Shown piece by piece: positions 45,400 through 53,285 of a DNA stretch of 64,000 bases; position 1 is the stretch's first letter, and each line of letters begins with the position of its first letter. The position numbers and the translations under genes are program-made. The notes under the pieces were generated by a model. That model was not told the DNA's origin. It was given only the letters and a program-made list of their open reading frames with translations, and ran no database searches. Source of the stretch: Bacteroidia bacterium (lineage in GTDB: Bacteria; Bacteroidota; Bacteroidia; UKL13-3); the NCBI GenBank assembly GCA_020049855.1, contig JAGVLJ010000001.1:1-64000 (forward strand), given 5' to 3'.

Positions 45400-46931
45400 T
45401 TTACTAAGTATATTTTACTTACAGTAGTTCTTGACGGAGTGATCGTTTTTAGCAAATAGTATCCTTCCTGCAAGTTAATTAAATTAAATTGACATTCTTC
45501 ACCAGAAGACAGTCCCTTTTTAATCAAAATATTACCTTGCCAATCCTGAATTTGTATCTCACAAGGTTCAACACTTCTATTTTGCATACTAAAAAATGGA
45601 CTCGTTGGAAAAGGTTTATCCATATCTGGTGGTCCACTCGTATAAAGAAGATTCGAGTCATGTACTGAATCATGTAGACCCTGCATTGACTCTCCACCTC
45701 CTCCATTACCTTCTTCAATTGAGTCAATAGGAAACAAACCCGTTGTATCAGTACTAGTATAAATTTGTTCGCTACAAGGTGAAATTCGGGCAGTAAAGTC
45801 GCTCCCATAAAGAATACTCATATTAGGATTAATAACAACTCTTTCTGAAGCAATAAGGTCTCGGTGAGTAACATCATTGGCGGCAAAATAAGGAGGGTCA
45901 GGATATACTATGGCACCAATAACCGGCATAATTACATTTGTACAAATTCCGTCACCCATTGTAATTACGCGACCAGTGTTAACAGTTGGGTCAGGAAGAT
46001 TTTGAAGCTGATTACAAATAAGGACATTCTGATTGCAGTCCATGGGAGCCCAAATTCGAATATAATCAATATCAAAATAAGCGGGAAATTGGGTGGTTTG
46101 ATCCGGTCCTGGTTCAAATGGTCCCATATCATTTGCAACAGCCATATTAGCTATTAAACGCATAACTCCAACAAACTCGTGTAGCACATATTTTTGCCCT
46201 ATGCCGTTTACAGCCCACATTATAATTCCTGGCAATCGATATCCTGTAACTGTAGTATAAGAAGAGCTAGTAAAATTGAAATTGGGTGAAATAATCCATC
46301 CGCCACAAGGCTGTAATTTCCAAACTTTTGGAAATGATGCCCCTTGTAATGTCCAACATTTATTAGCACTGCTACCAGGCCCATGCATAGCCCAGTGATA
46401 ACATACAGGGCACTCTCCTTTTAGCTCCATAATGTCAATTTCTTCGTCATAAGCACGCAGCCAGAAAGCGGGCCAAAGGCCTTTTCCAAATGGCGCTTTA
46501 AATCGTATTTCAAAGCAACCATACTTGTAAGGCTGACGCGTTACAATTGCACCTGAAGTGTAATTAAAATTTCTAAGATTGAGGTTATACGGTGGTTCAC
46601 GATCTGGGGCAATTTCAGCCAATGAATCCTCCCATGGTATAACAAGAACATTGTTTAACGTTTCGCGCTTTGTGATAATACTCAAGTAATGGGCGTACGC
46701 ATCCTGCCCAAAGGCGAAATTTCCGCTGTCAGTGTAATATTGCAGCTCCCGGTTTTTTGCAAGGGAATGAACATCCATTGGTCTCCAAAGCTTATCTAGA
46801 TCAAGCACTGTCCCATTAAACTCATCTCCATCCAAGTAAACCCATCCGTTAGACACAAACTGGCCATTAACGCTCTGAGTAAAATAGCCAAAGAGCAGTA
46901 CGAAAAAGTAGCTGAATATGCGCTTTTTCAT
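45396..46931 (-). CDS. Glycoside hydrolase family 16 enzyme with T9SS type A sorting domain
   Basis: This 511-residue protein has a signal peptide ending in VNGQ. The GH16 domain occupies about residues 25-300. It has W-x3-DGDEFNG at the start and the catalytic E-x-D-x2-E motif EEIDIMELKGE (about residues 163-168), in which the two Glu residues act as nucleophile and acid/base. GH16 members hydrolyse beta-1,3 or mixed-linkage glucans, agars and related polymers; the substrate here cannot be assigned. The C-terminus has a T9SS-type sorting domain (IQIQDWQGNILIKKGLSSGEECQFNLINLQEGYYLLKTI). It is two bases from the upstream gene and is the middle gene of a three-gene operon under an XRE operator. 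Confidence 0.85.
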   Translation of the reverse strand: MKKRIFSYFFVLLFGYFTQSVNGQFVSNGWVYLDGDEFNGTVLDLDKLWRPMDVHSLAKNRELQYYTDSGNFAFGQDAYAHYLSIITKRETLNNVLVIPWEDSLAEIAPDREPPYNLNLRNFNYTSGAIVTRQPYKYGCFEIRFKAPFGKGLWPAFWLRAYDEEIDIMELKGECPVCYHWAMHGPGSSANKCWTLQGASFPKVWKLQPCGGWIISPNFNFTSSSYTTVTGYRLPGIIMWAVNGIGQKYVLHEFVGVMRLIANMAVANDMGPFEPGPDQTTQFPAYFDIDYIRIWAPMDCNQNVLICNQLQNLPDPTVNTGRVITMGDGICTNVIMPVIGAIVYPDPPYFAANDVTHRDLIASERVVINPNMSILYGSDFTARISPCSEQIYTSTDTTGLFPIDSIEEGNGGGGESMQGLHDSVHDSNLLYTSGPPDMDKPFPTSPFFSMQNRSVEPCEIQIQDWQGNILIKKGLSSGEECQFNLINLQEGYYLLKTITPSRTTVSKIYLVK

Positions 46932-46933
46932 GA

Positions 46934-47902
46934 TTAATGAGTTAGGGTACTTAATCGATTTTGCAAGAATAAAATCTGGCTGCTTTGTGCCTGATTTTCT
47001 TTCTTCAGTTCAAGTATATATAATGTCAATTCCTCAATCTTCTCAAGCATTTTAATTTGTAGTTGTGTTATATCAATTTCCCCTTTTGCTTCATACTCCG
47101 AAGCCGATGGTACGTTGGGTAAGTGCCTGTTTTGTTCAATGTATTTTTCCAAATCGGCCAATGTCATTAATTTATATTCGTTAGAAAAAACGTAATCTGG
47201 TATGGTTACCAAATCAACTACTACCTGTCTTGCCCTAACATATCCATTCGCTGTAATTTTAAAATTATTATTTCCCCCAGAACCTTTTAAGGTTAACGCC
47301 CCTCCATAAATTATCAATTCTCCCTGATTTATTTCAATATCATTATTCTCCACTCTAAGACTGCCGGAACTAACCTGTAGTTTAACAGAAGAATTCGAGA
47401 AAATCGTTGTACCAATTCCAATTTGTCCCGAAGAATTCATATAGAAGTCTGGTCTGGTAGCCGCGTACCTACTTATAAAAAAATCATGGTCGGTGTTTTT
47501 GTTCCAACTCATTCCAATATAAAACCACGGATTGCCATTGTGAGCAAATGTTAACAAACTGTTGGCACTGGTTTCTGAGATTCTGTCAATGGTAAGCCCT
47601 CTAGCATCATCTGAGTGTGTAAGGTGTAGCCAGTCAATAGGGGCATCGGTTCCAATACCAACCAGACCTGTAGTTAACACATTAAAATACTCAAAATTGG
47701 TGTAAGAGGGGTCGAGGTACGAAATCTTAAATATGGGGTCGGGGTTTCCAGGAAAAACCGTCCACCCTCCATAATCTAATTTTACATGAAAATTAGCTGC
47801 CGGGGTAGTGGTGCCCACGCCAACAAAAGTGTTAAAAGTGTAAAGTTGGTTTCCGGTTAGGGTCCAGTTGGTTTGTGCAAATAAATGAGAGGAGCACAGC
47901 AT
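46934..47902 (-). CDS. Secreted tail-fibre-like protein with coiled-coil C-terminus; full length needs C9 instead of C10
   Basis: This 322-residue frame begins at MLCSSHLFAQ, half a signal peptide. Bacteroidota proteins of this type have repeated VGVGTTTPAANFHV and GLVGIGTDAP motifs, GQIGIGT strands and a C-terminal block YKLMTLADLEKYIEQNRHLPNVPSASEYE followed by a coiled coil (QLQIKMLEKIEELTLYILELKK). Upstream, ATG 47957 opens a perfect signal peptide (MKPLFT, then LGILLISFV), but a run of ten C (47941-47932) breaks the frame by +1. With nine C the two halves join. The gene is probably phase-variable, or the assembly has an error. A good TTG-N19-TAACTTTG promoter lies upstream of 47957. Confidence 0.72.
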   Translation of the reverse strand: MLCSSHLFAQTNWTLTGNQLYTFNTFVGVGTTTPAANFHVKLDYGGWTVFPGNPDPIFKISYLDPSYTNFEYFNVLTTGLVGIGTDAPIDWLHLTHSDDARGLTIDRISETSANSLLTFAHNGNPWFYIGMSWNKNTDHDFFISRYAATRPDFYMNSSGQIGIGTTIFSNSSVKLQVSSGSLRVENNDIEINQGELIIYGGALTLKGSGGNNNFKITANGYVRARQVVVDLVTIPDYVFSNEYKLMTLADLEKYIEQNRHLPNVPSASEYEAKGEIDITQLQIKMLEKIEELTLYILELKKENQAQSSQILFLQNRLSTLTH

Positions 47903-47931
47903 AACAAAGCTAATGAGAAGAATTCCTAATT

Positions 47932-47941
47932 GGGGGGGGGG
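47932..47941 (-). repeat. Homopolymer C10 tract inside the signal-peptide coding region
   Basis: Ten consecutive G on the plus strand (C10 on the coding strand) sit six codons after ATG 47957. In this length the frame ends at a TAG about 16 codons in; with one C fewer it continues into the secreted protein. Confidence 0.8.
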
Positions 47942-47980
47942 TAAATAATGGTTTCATGATTTTAACAAAATTAGTTTACC

Positions 47981-48010
47981 CAAAGTTAGGGGTATTTTTT
48001 GTAAAAGCAA
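47981..48010 (-). promoter_or_regulatory. Promoter of the tail-fibre-like/GH16/barrel operon
   Basis: On the minus strand TTG (48010-48008) is followed after 19 bases by TAACTTTG (47988-47981), a near-ideal Bacteroidota -33/-7 pair. A second box TAATTTTG (47973-47966) lies closer to ATG 47957. The upstream edge abuts the XRE operator half-site. Confidence 0.65.
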
Positions 48011-48013
48011 GCG

Positions 48014-48032
48014 ATATTCCAAATTGGAATAT
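48014..48032. promoter_or_regulatory. Palindromic operator, copy 1
   Basis: ATATTCCAA-A-TTGGAATAT is a near-perfect palindrome with 9-bp arms. It lies between the XRE gene on the plus strand and the secreted-protein operon on the minus strand. A second copy with the same arms lies at 50331-50351. Confidence 0.72.
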
Positions 48033-48060
48033 TTACCAATGAAATATTAGAAATGTTTTT

Positions 48061-48068
48061 TACATTTG
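48061..48068 (+). promoter_or_regulatory. Putative -7 box of the first XRE gene
   Basis: TACATTTG (TAnnTTTG) ends five bases before the chosen ATG at 48074, so the transcript may be leaderless. Confidence 0.38.
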
Positions 48069-48073
48069 AGTGT

Positions 48074-48274
48074 ATGAAAAAACTCACTATTGGCGAAAAA
48101 ATAGCCCGGATGCGGATTCAGAAAGGTGTTTCGCAAAAAGAAATGGCTGACTGCATAGGTATGGAGCAATCGGGCTACAGCAAATTAGAACACAAAGGTG
48201 ATGATATTGCTTTTAGTCCTGTAAAAAAGATTTGTAGCGTGTTAGAAATAGACCCCTTTTCAATTCCTCAATAA
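48074..48274 (+). CDS. Small XRE-family transcriptional regulator, module 1
   Basis: This 66-residue protein is little more than one helix-turn-helix (GEKIARMRIQKGVSQKEMADCIGMEQSGYSKLEHKGDDIAF). It is about three-quarters identical in the helix-turn-helix to the second XRE gene at 50380 (QKDMADKIGMEQSGYCKLEHKGDKIAF), but it stops at FSIPQ where the paralog continues for 60 residues. The frame opens at 48053; ATG 48074 is preferred, as the family sequence follows at once. It is divergent from the secreted-protein operon and shares a 39-bp upstream sequence with its paralog. A repressor role is inferred from operator position. Confidence 0.8.
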   Translation: MKKLTIGEKIARMRIQKGVSQKEMADCIGMEQSGYSKLEHKGDDIAFSPVKKICSVLEIDPFSIPQ

Positions 48275-48771
48275 ATTTTAGTGGCAATATGCTTATGAAA
48301 GGCAAAATGATAAGGCACCCCTTCTACACTCCACCAGGGCATGTTTTGCAGGCGGTAGTATAATACAATTTGTTTTCCTACTAAAGTGTTTTCCCTCTCA
48401 ACCGTAGTTGTATCATCATACCCAACACCTATATCCCAAGTGCGATTGTATTTATCCCTGACACCAAAATGTCCACCAAGAGTAAACATATTTAATGGAG
48501 TCTGAAAGACGTTTTTTTGATACCCCGTAGTATACAGGTTAGTAAACATATTGGCCACATTTTCCGCTTTCAGATACCAAGTTTCACCAGAGTCAATTTT
48601 AGATATTATCATCTTATAGTAATATCCGCTATCATGTTTTACCATATAAGTGCCCACAAACTGGTCGCGCTGGTCGTAGGGTTTAATAGGCTTCGGTTCT
48701 TCTGGCCCCTCCTTACACCTTAAAGAGCAAAACAGCCCAACGACAAGTAAATAAAAGATTATTTTTTTCAT
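48268..48771 (-). CDS. Predicted lipoprotein (167 aa), module 2
   Basis: The N-terminus (MKKIIFYLLVVGLFCSLRCKEG) ends in a Cys fitting a lipobox. The rest has an all-beta flavour with aromatic and charged residues (GTYMVKHDSGYYYKMIISKI, WDIGVGYDDTTTVEREN). I recognise no family. It is the last gene of the second divergent operon (starting at 50275) and overlaps the 3' end of the first XRE gene by 7 bases, convergently. Confidence 0.6.
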   Translation of the reverse strand: MKKIIFYLLVVGLFCSLRCKEGPEEPKPIKPYDQRDQFVGTYMVKHDSGYYYKMIISKIDSGETWYLKAENVANMFTNLYTTGYQKNVFQTPLNMFTLGGHFGVRDKYNRTWDIGVGYDDTTTVERENTLVGKQIVLYYRLQNMPWWSVEGVPYHFAFHKHIATKIY

Positions 48772-48774
48772 ACC

Positions 48775-49116
48775 TTATTTTGTTAGAATTATTTTTCTGA
48801 CTAAACATTGTCCTGAGTACTCAGCCTTTAGGTAATAAACCCCGGCAGGCATTTGCTGCATAGCTACCTGTTGCTTCTGGTTTGCAGTTGCCGTAAGGGT
48901 TTTTATGGGTTTTCCCATCATATCAAGCAGGGTGAGCTGGTAACTTCCCTTCTTGCCACTCAAATATACAAAAATTTCAGACTTGGCCGGATTGGGAAAA
49001 ACCATCATTTCATACTTTCCGTTTACCGGAATATTTGAAAAGGATATACTATCAGCACCCTGCATGGGTAGCGCTGGTTTCATATCGTCCTCCGGTAAAA
49101 TGGGTTCCTCCAACAA
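48775..49116 (-). pseudogene. T9SS type A sorting domain in a displaced frame (3' part of the 50275 gene)
   Basis: This 113-residue frame has no signal peptide. Its end is a classic sorting domain: MMVFPNPAKSEIFVYLSGKKGSYQLTLLDMMGKPIKTL to MPAGVYYLKAEYSGQ. It overlaps the end of the preceding gene by 65 bases in a +1 frame. A secreted protein would be expected to end in such a domain, so the two frames are most simply one gene broken by an indel within 49052-49132. The same could arise from a sequencing error. Confidence 0.6.
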
Positions 49117-50275
49117 CTCTATCGTGAAAAGCTATATTACTGGCTATGTTACAACTGCCATTAGTTTCCAAATATACTCTACACAATAAAACGTTTGCAG
49201 TTGTTAGGTGCTCTAAGGATGATGTATTGGTTGGATCGTAATCAATTCCAACTCCAACAACATTATTACTACCTCCAGATATATCCATAACAGAGGGCTC
49301 GTAGTTGTCCCAAGAAATATTTGGTTCTACAAAAATTTTGCTGTTTGTAGAGACGTTTGTTCCAAATAACGCAGTATTGTACTGTATGAAAAAAGTTGCA
49401 CGTGATAGATATGTTCCGACTTGGTCACATTTAACATACACATCAAATTCAACATACTCCTTACTTGTTCCGGTGTTGCTAACACTCCCGTAATCAAACT
49501 CTATGAGATAAGGTGAGGCATTTGTTTTGCCCTTATATTGAACTTCAACTCCCGAGTGCGACATCCAATATTCTTCCTCGGTAACTCGATTTATTTTGAG
49601 TGATTCAAGCTTACTTCTTTTTTCGCTTTTTTTTTGCTGTGGGATTGACTGTTGCAAGGGGGTAGAATCGAAAGGCCCTGGAGCACATATTTTAGGGTTT
49701 GCCATTCCTTTTATCTTATCAAAATATGTTCGAAAATCATTGTAAGAATTGAACGTTCTCCCTTGAGATAATTTCAGTATACCAACTTCTTTAATAAAGA
49801 CTTCGTTTGTTATCATGCAGATGAAGCCATAATCTGCTCTTGTCCGAAATGGTACTGTAGCCTTTACAGGTTCTGTCTGTGGATTGTAATAATTCCTCAA
49901 ATTCTTTTTTAAAAAAAGAACCGAATATTTGAATGCTTCTCCGAATACAAGATCACTATCATCACCGTTTCTTGTAACCATGAATCGGTCAAATCCACCA
50001 GATCCTGTTTGCCGTGTAAGAACCTCAATTGTTCCACAATCAATAAGACCTTTGAATACTTTGAGTATTTTATATGTCCGTATTTGATATCGGTATTTCC
50101 ACGGATTATCCTTATCAGGATAGTACCTTTCTGAAAGCAGTTCCCCTTCAATAATGAAATCTGAAGACTGTTGCTGTTGATAAAGTAAGTAATTAGGGTC
50201 GGGATAGGATTGGCCAAGCACTTTGGCGCATACCGCTACGCTCAACAATAAGAAAGAAATTAATTTGGTTTTCAT
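49052..50275 (-). CDS. Secreted protein of unknown function, 3' end frameshifted away from its sorting domain, module 2
   Basis: This 407-residue protein has a signal peptide ending in VLGQ. The N-terminal half has no recognised domain. Residues about 265-390 resemble a cohesin-like or adhesion beta-sandwich (EFDVYVKCDQVGTYLSRATFFIQYNTALFGTN). The frame ends in ETSATHAGC without a sorting domain, while an intact domain continues in the +1 frame downstream. It is the first gene of the operon after the second operator (TTG-N20-CATCTTTG promoter, 50328-50298). It may be a pseudogene, a phase-off version, or an assembly error. Confidence 0.65.
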   Translation of the reverse strand: MKTKLISFLLLSVAVCAKVLGQSYPDPNYLLYQQQQSSDFIIEGELLSERYYPDKDNPWKYRYQIRTYKILKVFKGLIDCGTIEVLTRQTGSGGFDRFMVTRNGDDSDLVFGEAFKYSVLFLKKNLRNYYNPQTEPVKATVPFRTRADYGFICMITNEVFIKEVGILKLSQGRTFNSYNDFRTYFDKIKGMANPKICAPGPFDSTPLQQSIPQQKKSEKRSKLESLKINRVTEEEYWMSHSGVEVQYKGKTNASPYLIEFDYGSVSNTGTSKEYVEFDVYVKCDQVGTYLSRATFFIQYNTALFGTNVSTNSKIFVEPNISWDNYEPSVMDISGGSNNVVGVGIDYDPTNTSSLEHLTTANVLLCRVYLETNGSCNIASNIAFHDRVVGGTHFTGGRYETSATHAGC

Positions 50276-50297
50276 GTTTTTTATAAATTAATACCAT

Positions 50298-50328
50298 CAA
50301 AGATGGGGCGGATTTTTTATAAAAACAA
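50298..50328 (-). promoter_or_regulatory. Promoter of the second secreted-protein operon
   Basis: TTG (50328-50326, minus strand) is followed after 20 bases by CATCTTTG (50305-50298), one mismatch from TAnnTTTG. It ends 22 bases before ATG 50275. Position relative to the operator is the same as in copy 1, within one base. Confidence 0.55.
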
Positions 50329-50330
50329 GC

Positions 50331-50351
50331 AATATTCCAAATTGGAATATT
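50331..50351. promoter_or_regulatory. Palindromic operator, copy 2
   Basis: AATATTCCAA-A-TTGGAATATT is a perfect dyad with 10-bp arms. Together with flanking bases it is identical to copy 1 at 36 of 39 positions (50313-50351 against 47995-48033); all three differences are G to A. Confidence 0.75.
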
Positions 50352-50379
50352 GAACAAAAAGCAGAACTTTGTGATATCT

Positions 50380-50760
50380 ATGATAACAACGATTGCACAA
50401 AAAATTATGGAATTGCGCCTTAAAAAAGGAATCTCCCAAAAAGACATGGCCGATAAAATAGGTATGGAGCAGTCGGGCTACTGCAAACTAGAACACAAAG
50501 GAGATAAAATTGCTTTTTGCACCGTAAAAAAGATATGCAGCGTATTAGAAATAGACCCCGTTTCGCTGATGATAGAACACAACCCTGAGCAACTCCGAAA
50601 CGATACGGATTTTAATGAGATACTACTTCATATTGCCTCTATAACTAATGCAGCCATTACCAACTACAGGGCATTGGTTGAAAACTATCGGCTACAGCAT
50701 TTGGCCGAGCGAAATTTATTAATTGAAAAAATAAGAGAGCTGCACGGGCTGCCGCACTAA
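50380..50760 (+). CDS. XRE-family transcriptional regulator, module 2
   Basis: This 126-residue protein has an N-terminal helix-turn-helix (IAQKIMELRLKKGISQKDMADKIGMEQSGYCKLEHKGD) and a helical C-terminal extension (about residues 65-126; YRALVENYRLQHLAERNLLIEKIRELHG) that could dimerise or sense a ligand. The extension is absent from its paralog at 48074. A TTG at 50350 opens the frame earlier but sits inside the operator, so ATG 50380 is chosen. It is divergent from the second secreted-protein operon. Confidence 0.83.
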   Translation: MITTIAQKIMELRLKKGISQKDMADKIGMEQSGYCKLEHKGDKIAFCTVKKICSVLEIDPVSLMIEHNPEQLRNDTDFNEILLHIASITNAAITNYRALVENYRLQHLAERNLLIEKIRELHGLPH

Positions 50761-50773
50761 AACCTCTTTCCGG

Positions 50774-51766
50774 TTACTTCTCCATAAACACCACCTCAAG
50801 CAATGTTTGTCCCACTGCCTTTAACGTGTTGCGGTCTATTACATCCATATTGTCGGCATGCGTGTGCCAGGCCGGATGAAACGTTCCAGAAGGGGCGCCC
50901 ATATTAAATTCTATAATATCAATGGTGGGGATTCCGGTAAGTTGATTCACATACAGGTGATCATCGGTAAGCCCGCTTTTGCGGAAATAATTAAAATAAC
51001 TTCCGTAACCAATTTCGTTGGCCACTCCCCATACTTTGCTTAAAATGCGCTCGGCAAAATTTACCGAAGTGTTTTCCCATACAAAACGGGCATCTTTTCC
51101 GCCAACCATATCGAGCAGAATGCCAAATTCAGCATGGTAGTCTTTTTTATGTTTGTTTTTACCCCAGTACTGCGACCCTAAACAGTAAGTATCTTCCTGC
51201 GGGGCAAAGGCACTTTCTTCGGGTTGTCCGTAGTCTTCGGCATCAAATAAAACAATATCTACTCCCACCTGCGGATGGTGTATTTTTAACTGGCGTGCTA
51301 TTTCAAGCAACACCCCCACTCCGCTTCCTCCGTCATTGGCACCCAGTATGGGTTCGTTTTTTCGCGAGGTATCCTGGTCGGCAAAGGGGCGGGTGTCCCA
51401 ATGAGCACACAATAAAATGCGTTTAGCTGCCTGCGGATTAAACTCGGCAATAAAATTTACCGAGTTGAGCATTTTGCCGTCAAAAGCCCTGAGGGCGGCT
51501 GTTTGTTCAATTACGTTATCGGCATATTTTTTTAACTCGGTTGCCAGCCAGCGGGCGCATTCGGTATGTCCTTTGCTATTGGGGTTTCGCGGACCAAACT
51601 GCACTTGCTTTGCTACAAACCAATAAGCCGAATCGGCATTAAACGCGGGGGCCGAAAGTTTGGGTGCTTCGGCTTGCTGCACCACTGGCGGAGGTGCTTT
51701 TTTTTCTTTTTCGCAAGCGGAAAAAACCAGTGCCAGCACAAAAAATAATACCCGACTTTTACTCAT
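50774..51766 (-). CDS. Glutaminyl-peptide cyclotransferase-like M28 enzyme, lipoprotein
   Basis: This 330-residue protein has a lipobox (ALVFSAC) and resembles the zinc glutaminyl cyclases of Bacteroidota such as Porphyromonas gingivalis. Shared blocks are ILLCAHWDTRPFAD (His and Asp), PILGANDGGSGVGVLLEIARQL (Asp), VLFDAEDYG (Glu), YCLGSQYWGKN, LLDMVGG and WHTHADNMDVID (His). Such enzymes convert N-terminal Gln of exported proteins to pyroglutamate. Many signal peptides in this window end so that Gln becomes the first mature residue. An aminopeptidase reading is possible, but the YCLGSQYWG block favours cyclase. It is convergent with the second XRE gene. Confidence 0.8.
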   Translation of the reverse strand: MSKSRVLFFVLALVFSACEKEKKAPPPVVQQAEAPKLSAPAFNADSAYWFVAKQVQFGPRNPNSKGHTECARWLATELKKYADNVIEQTAALRAFDGKMLNSVNFIAEFNPQAAKRILLCAHWDTRPFADQDTSRKNEPILGANDGGSGVGVLLEIARQLKIHHPQVGVDIVLFDAEDYGQPEESAFAPQEDTYCLGSQYWGKNKHKKDYHAEFGILLDMVGGKDARFVWENTSVNFAERILSKVWGVANEIGYGSYFNYFRKSGLTDDHLYVNQLTGIPTIDIIEFNMGAPSGTFHPAWHTHADNMDVIDRNTLKAVGQTLLEVVFMEK

Positions 51767-51794
51767 CTTTATAGAGGTAGTTGATAAACGCTGA

Positions 51795-53264
51795 TTAATT
51801 GGTGATGGTATAGGATGCTCCGTCTTTTCCGTCTTTTATTTCAAACCCCGCACGCTTCAATTCATCCCGTATATGGTCGCTGGTTTTAAAATCTTTGTTT
51901 GCCTTGGCCGCACTGCGCATGTCAAAAATCAGTTGCATCAGTCCATCTATTTTATCGTTATTCACTGCTTTTTCTTCGGCTAAACCCAGCACCCCAAACA
52001 CCATTTCGTTCATCAGTTTGCTCAGTTCTTCTTTATCGGCTGCGGTGATGCTTTCTTTCCCATCGTTTATGCTGTTAATCATGCGCACCGCTTCAAACAA
52101 ATGAGCCAGCGCAATGGGTGTATTGAAGTCATCGTTCATGGCCTCATACATGTTTTTGCCGAGTTCCGCGCAGTTAACCGTTGATTGCTTGCTTACTTTT
52201 AAATCCGGTATAAGTTTCATGGCATTCATCAGCCGGGCGAAACCTTTCTCTGCTGCCTGCAATGCTTCATTGCTAAAATCAAGGGTACTGCGGTAGTGAG
52301 CCTGCAACATAAAAAAACGAACCGTCATAGGGCTGTAACCTTTATCAAGCAACTTGTGGTTTCCGCTAAACAACTCATTTGGCAAAAACGAATTACCAAG
52401 TGACTTACTCATTTTTTGTCCATTTACCGTTAGCATATTGGTGTGAATCCAAACCCTTGCCGGAGACTTATGGTGGCAGGCAATATTCTGTGCTATTTCA
52501 TTGGTGTGGTGGGTGGGCACAAGGTCCATTCCTCCTCCGTGAATATCGAATTCCTCGCCAAGGTATTTTGAACTCATGGCCGAACATTCCAGGTGCCATC
52601 CGGGAAAACCTTCCCCCCACGGACTGGGCCAGCGCATAATATGTTCGGGTTTGGCTTTAATCCACAGGGCAAAATCCAGGCGGCCTTTTTTCTCCTCCTG
52701 TCCGTCAAGTTCGCGGGTATTGTTCAGCAACTCTTCCAGGTTTCGGTTAGACAGGGCGGTATATGAAAACTCCTTTGCAAATTTTTCGACATCAAAATAA
52801 ACCGACCCGTTACTTTCGTAAGCATATCCGTTGGCCAGAATTTTTTTGGTCATTTCAATCTGCTCAATAATATGGGCGGTAGCGGTAGGCTCAATGCTTG
52901 GCGGAAGTGTATTGAACAACCGCATTACTTCATGAAAATCGTAGGTATAACGTTGCACAATTTCCATGGGTTCCAATTGTTCCAAACGGGCCTTTTTGCT
53001 TACCTTATCTTCCCCTTCATCGGCATCACTTTCCAGGTGACCGGCATCGGTAATATTGCGCACATACCTGACTTTGTACCCCAAATGAGTGAGGTACCTG
53101 AACATTACATCGAACGAAATAAAGGTGCGTGCATTGCCTAAGTGGGCATTGCTGTAAACGGTAGGGCCGCATACATACATTCCTACAAAAGGAGCGTGAA
53201 TGGGTTTAAAGGTTTCCGTTTGGCGGGAAAGTGTATTGTAAATTTTAAGAGCTGTATGGGTCAA
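51795..53264 (-). CDS. cysS: Cysteine--tRNA ligase
   Basis: This class I synthetase has the zinc-binding [15 protein letters not shown] block, including the HIGH-equivalent NAHLGNAR, and KMSKS ([11 protein letters not shown]). The C-terminal anticodon-binding region is present. The frame opens with a TTG at 53288, but that codon lies inside the -7 box TAGATTTG (minus strand, 53293-53286), so translation more likely starts at the TTG at 53264 just before [11 protein letters not shown]. That gives 489 residues. It lies 28 bases downstream of the cyclase on the same strand. Confidence 0.93.
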   Translation of the reverse strand: MTHTALKIYNTLSRQTETFKPIHAPFVGMYVCGPTVYSNAHLGNARTFISFDVMFRYLTHLGYKVRYVRNITDAGHLESDADEGEDKVSKKARLEQLEPMEIVQRYTYDFHEVMRLFNTLPPSIEPTATAHIIEQIEMTKKILANGYAYESNGSVYFDVEKFAKEFSYTALSNRNLEELLNNTRELDGQEEKKGRLDFALWIKAKPEHIMRWPSPWGEGFPGWHLECSAMSSKYLGEEFDIHGGGMDLVPTHHTNEIAQNIACHHKSPARVWIHTNMLTVNGQKMSKSLGNSFLPNELFSGNHKLLDKGYSPMTVRFFMLQAHYRSTLDFSNEALQAAEKGFARLMNAMKLIPDLKVSKQSTVNCAELGKNMYEAMNDDFNTPIALAHLFEAVRMINSINDGKESITAADKEELSKLMNEMVFGVLGLAEEKAVNNDKIDGLMQLIFDMRSAAKANKDFKTSDHIRDELKRAGFEIKDGKDGASYTITN

Positions 53265-53285
53265 AATTCTTCGTTTTAAGAAGCG

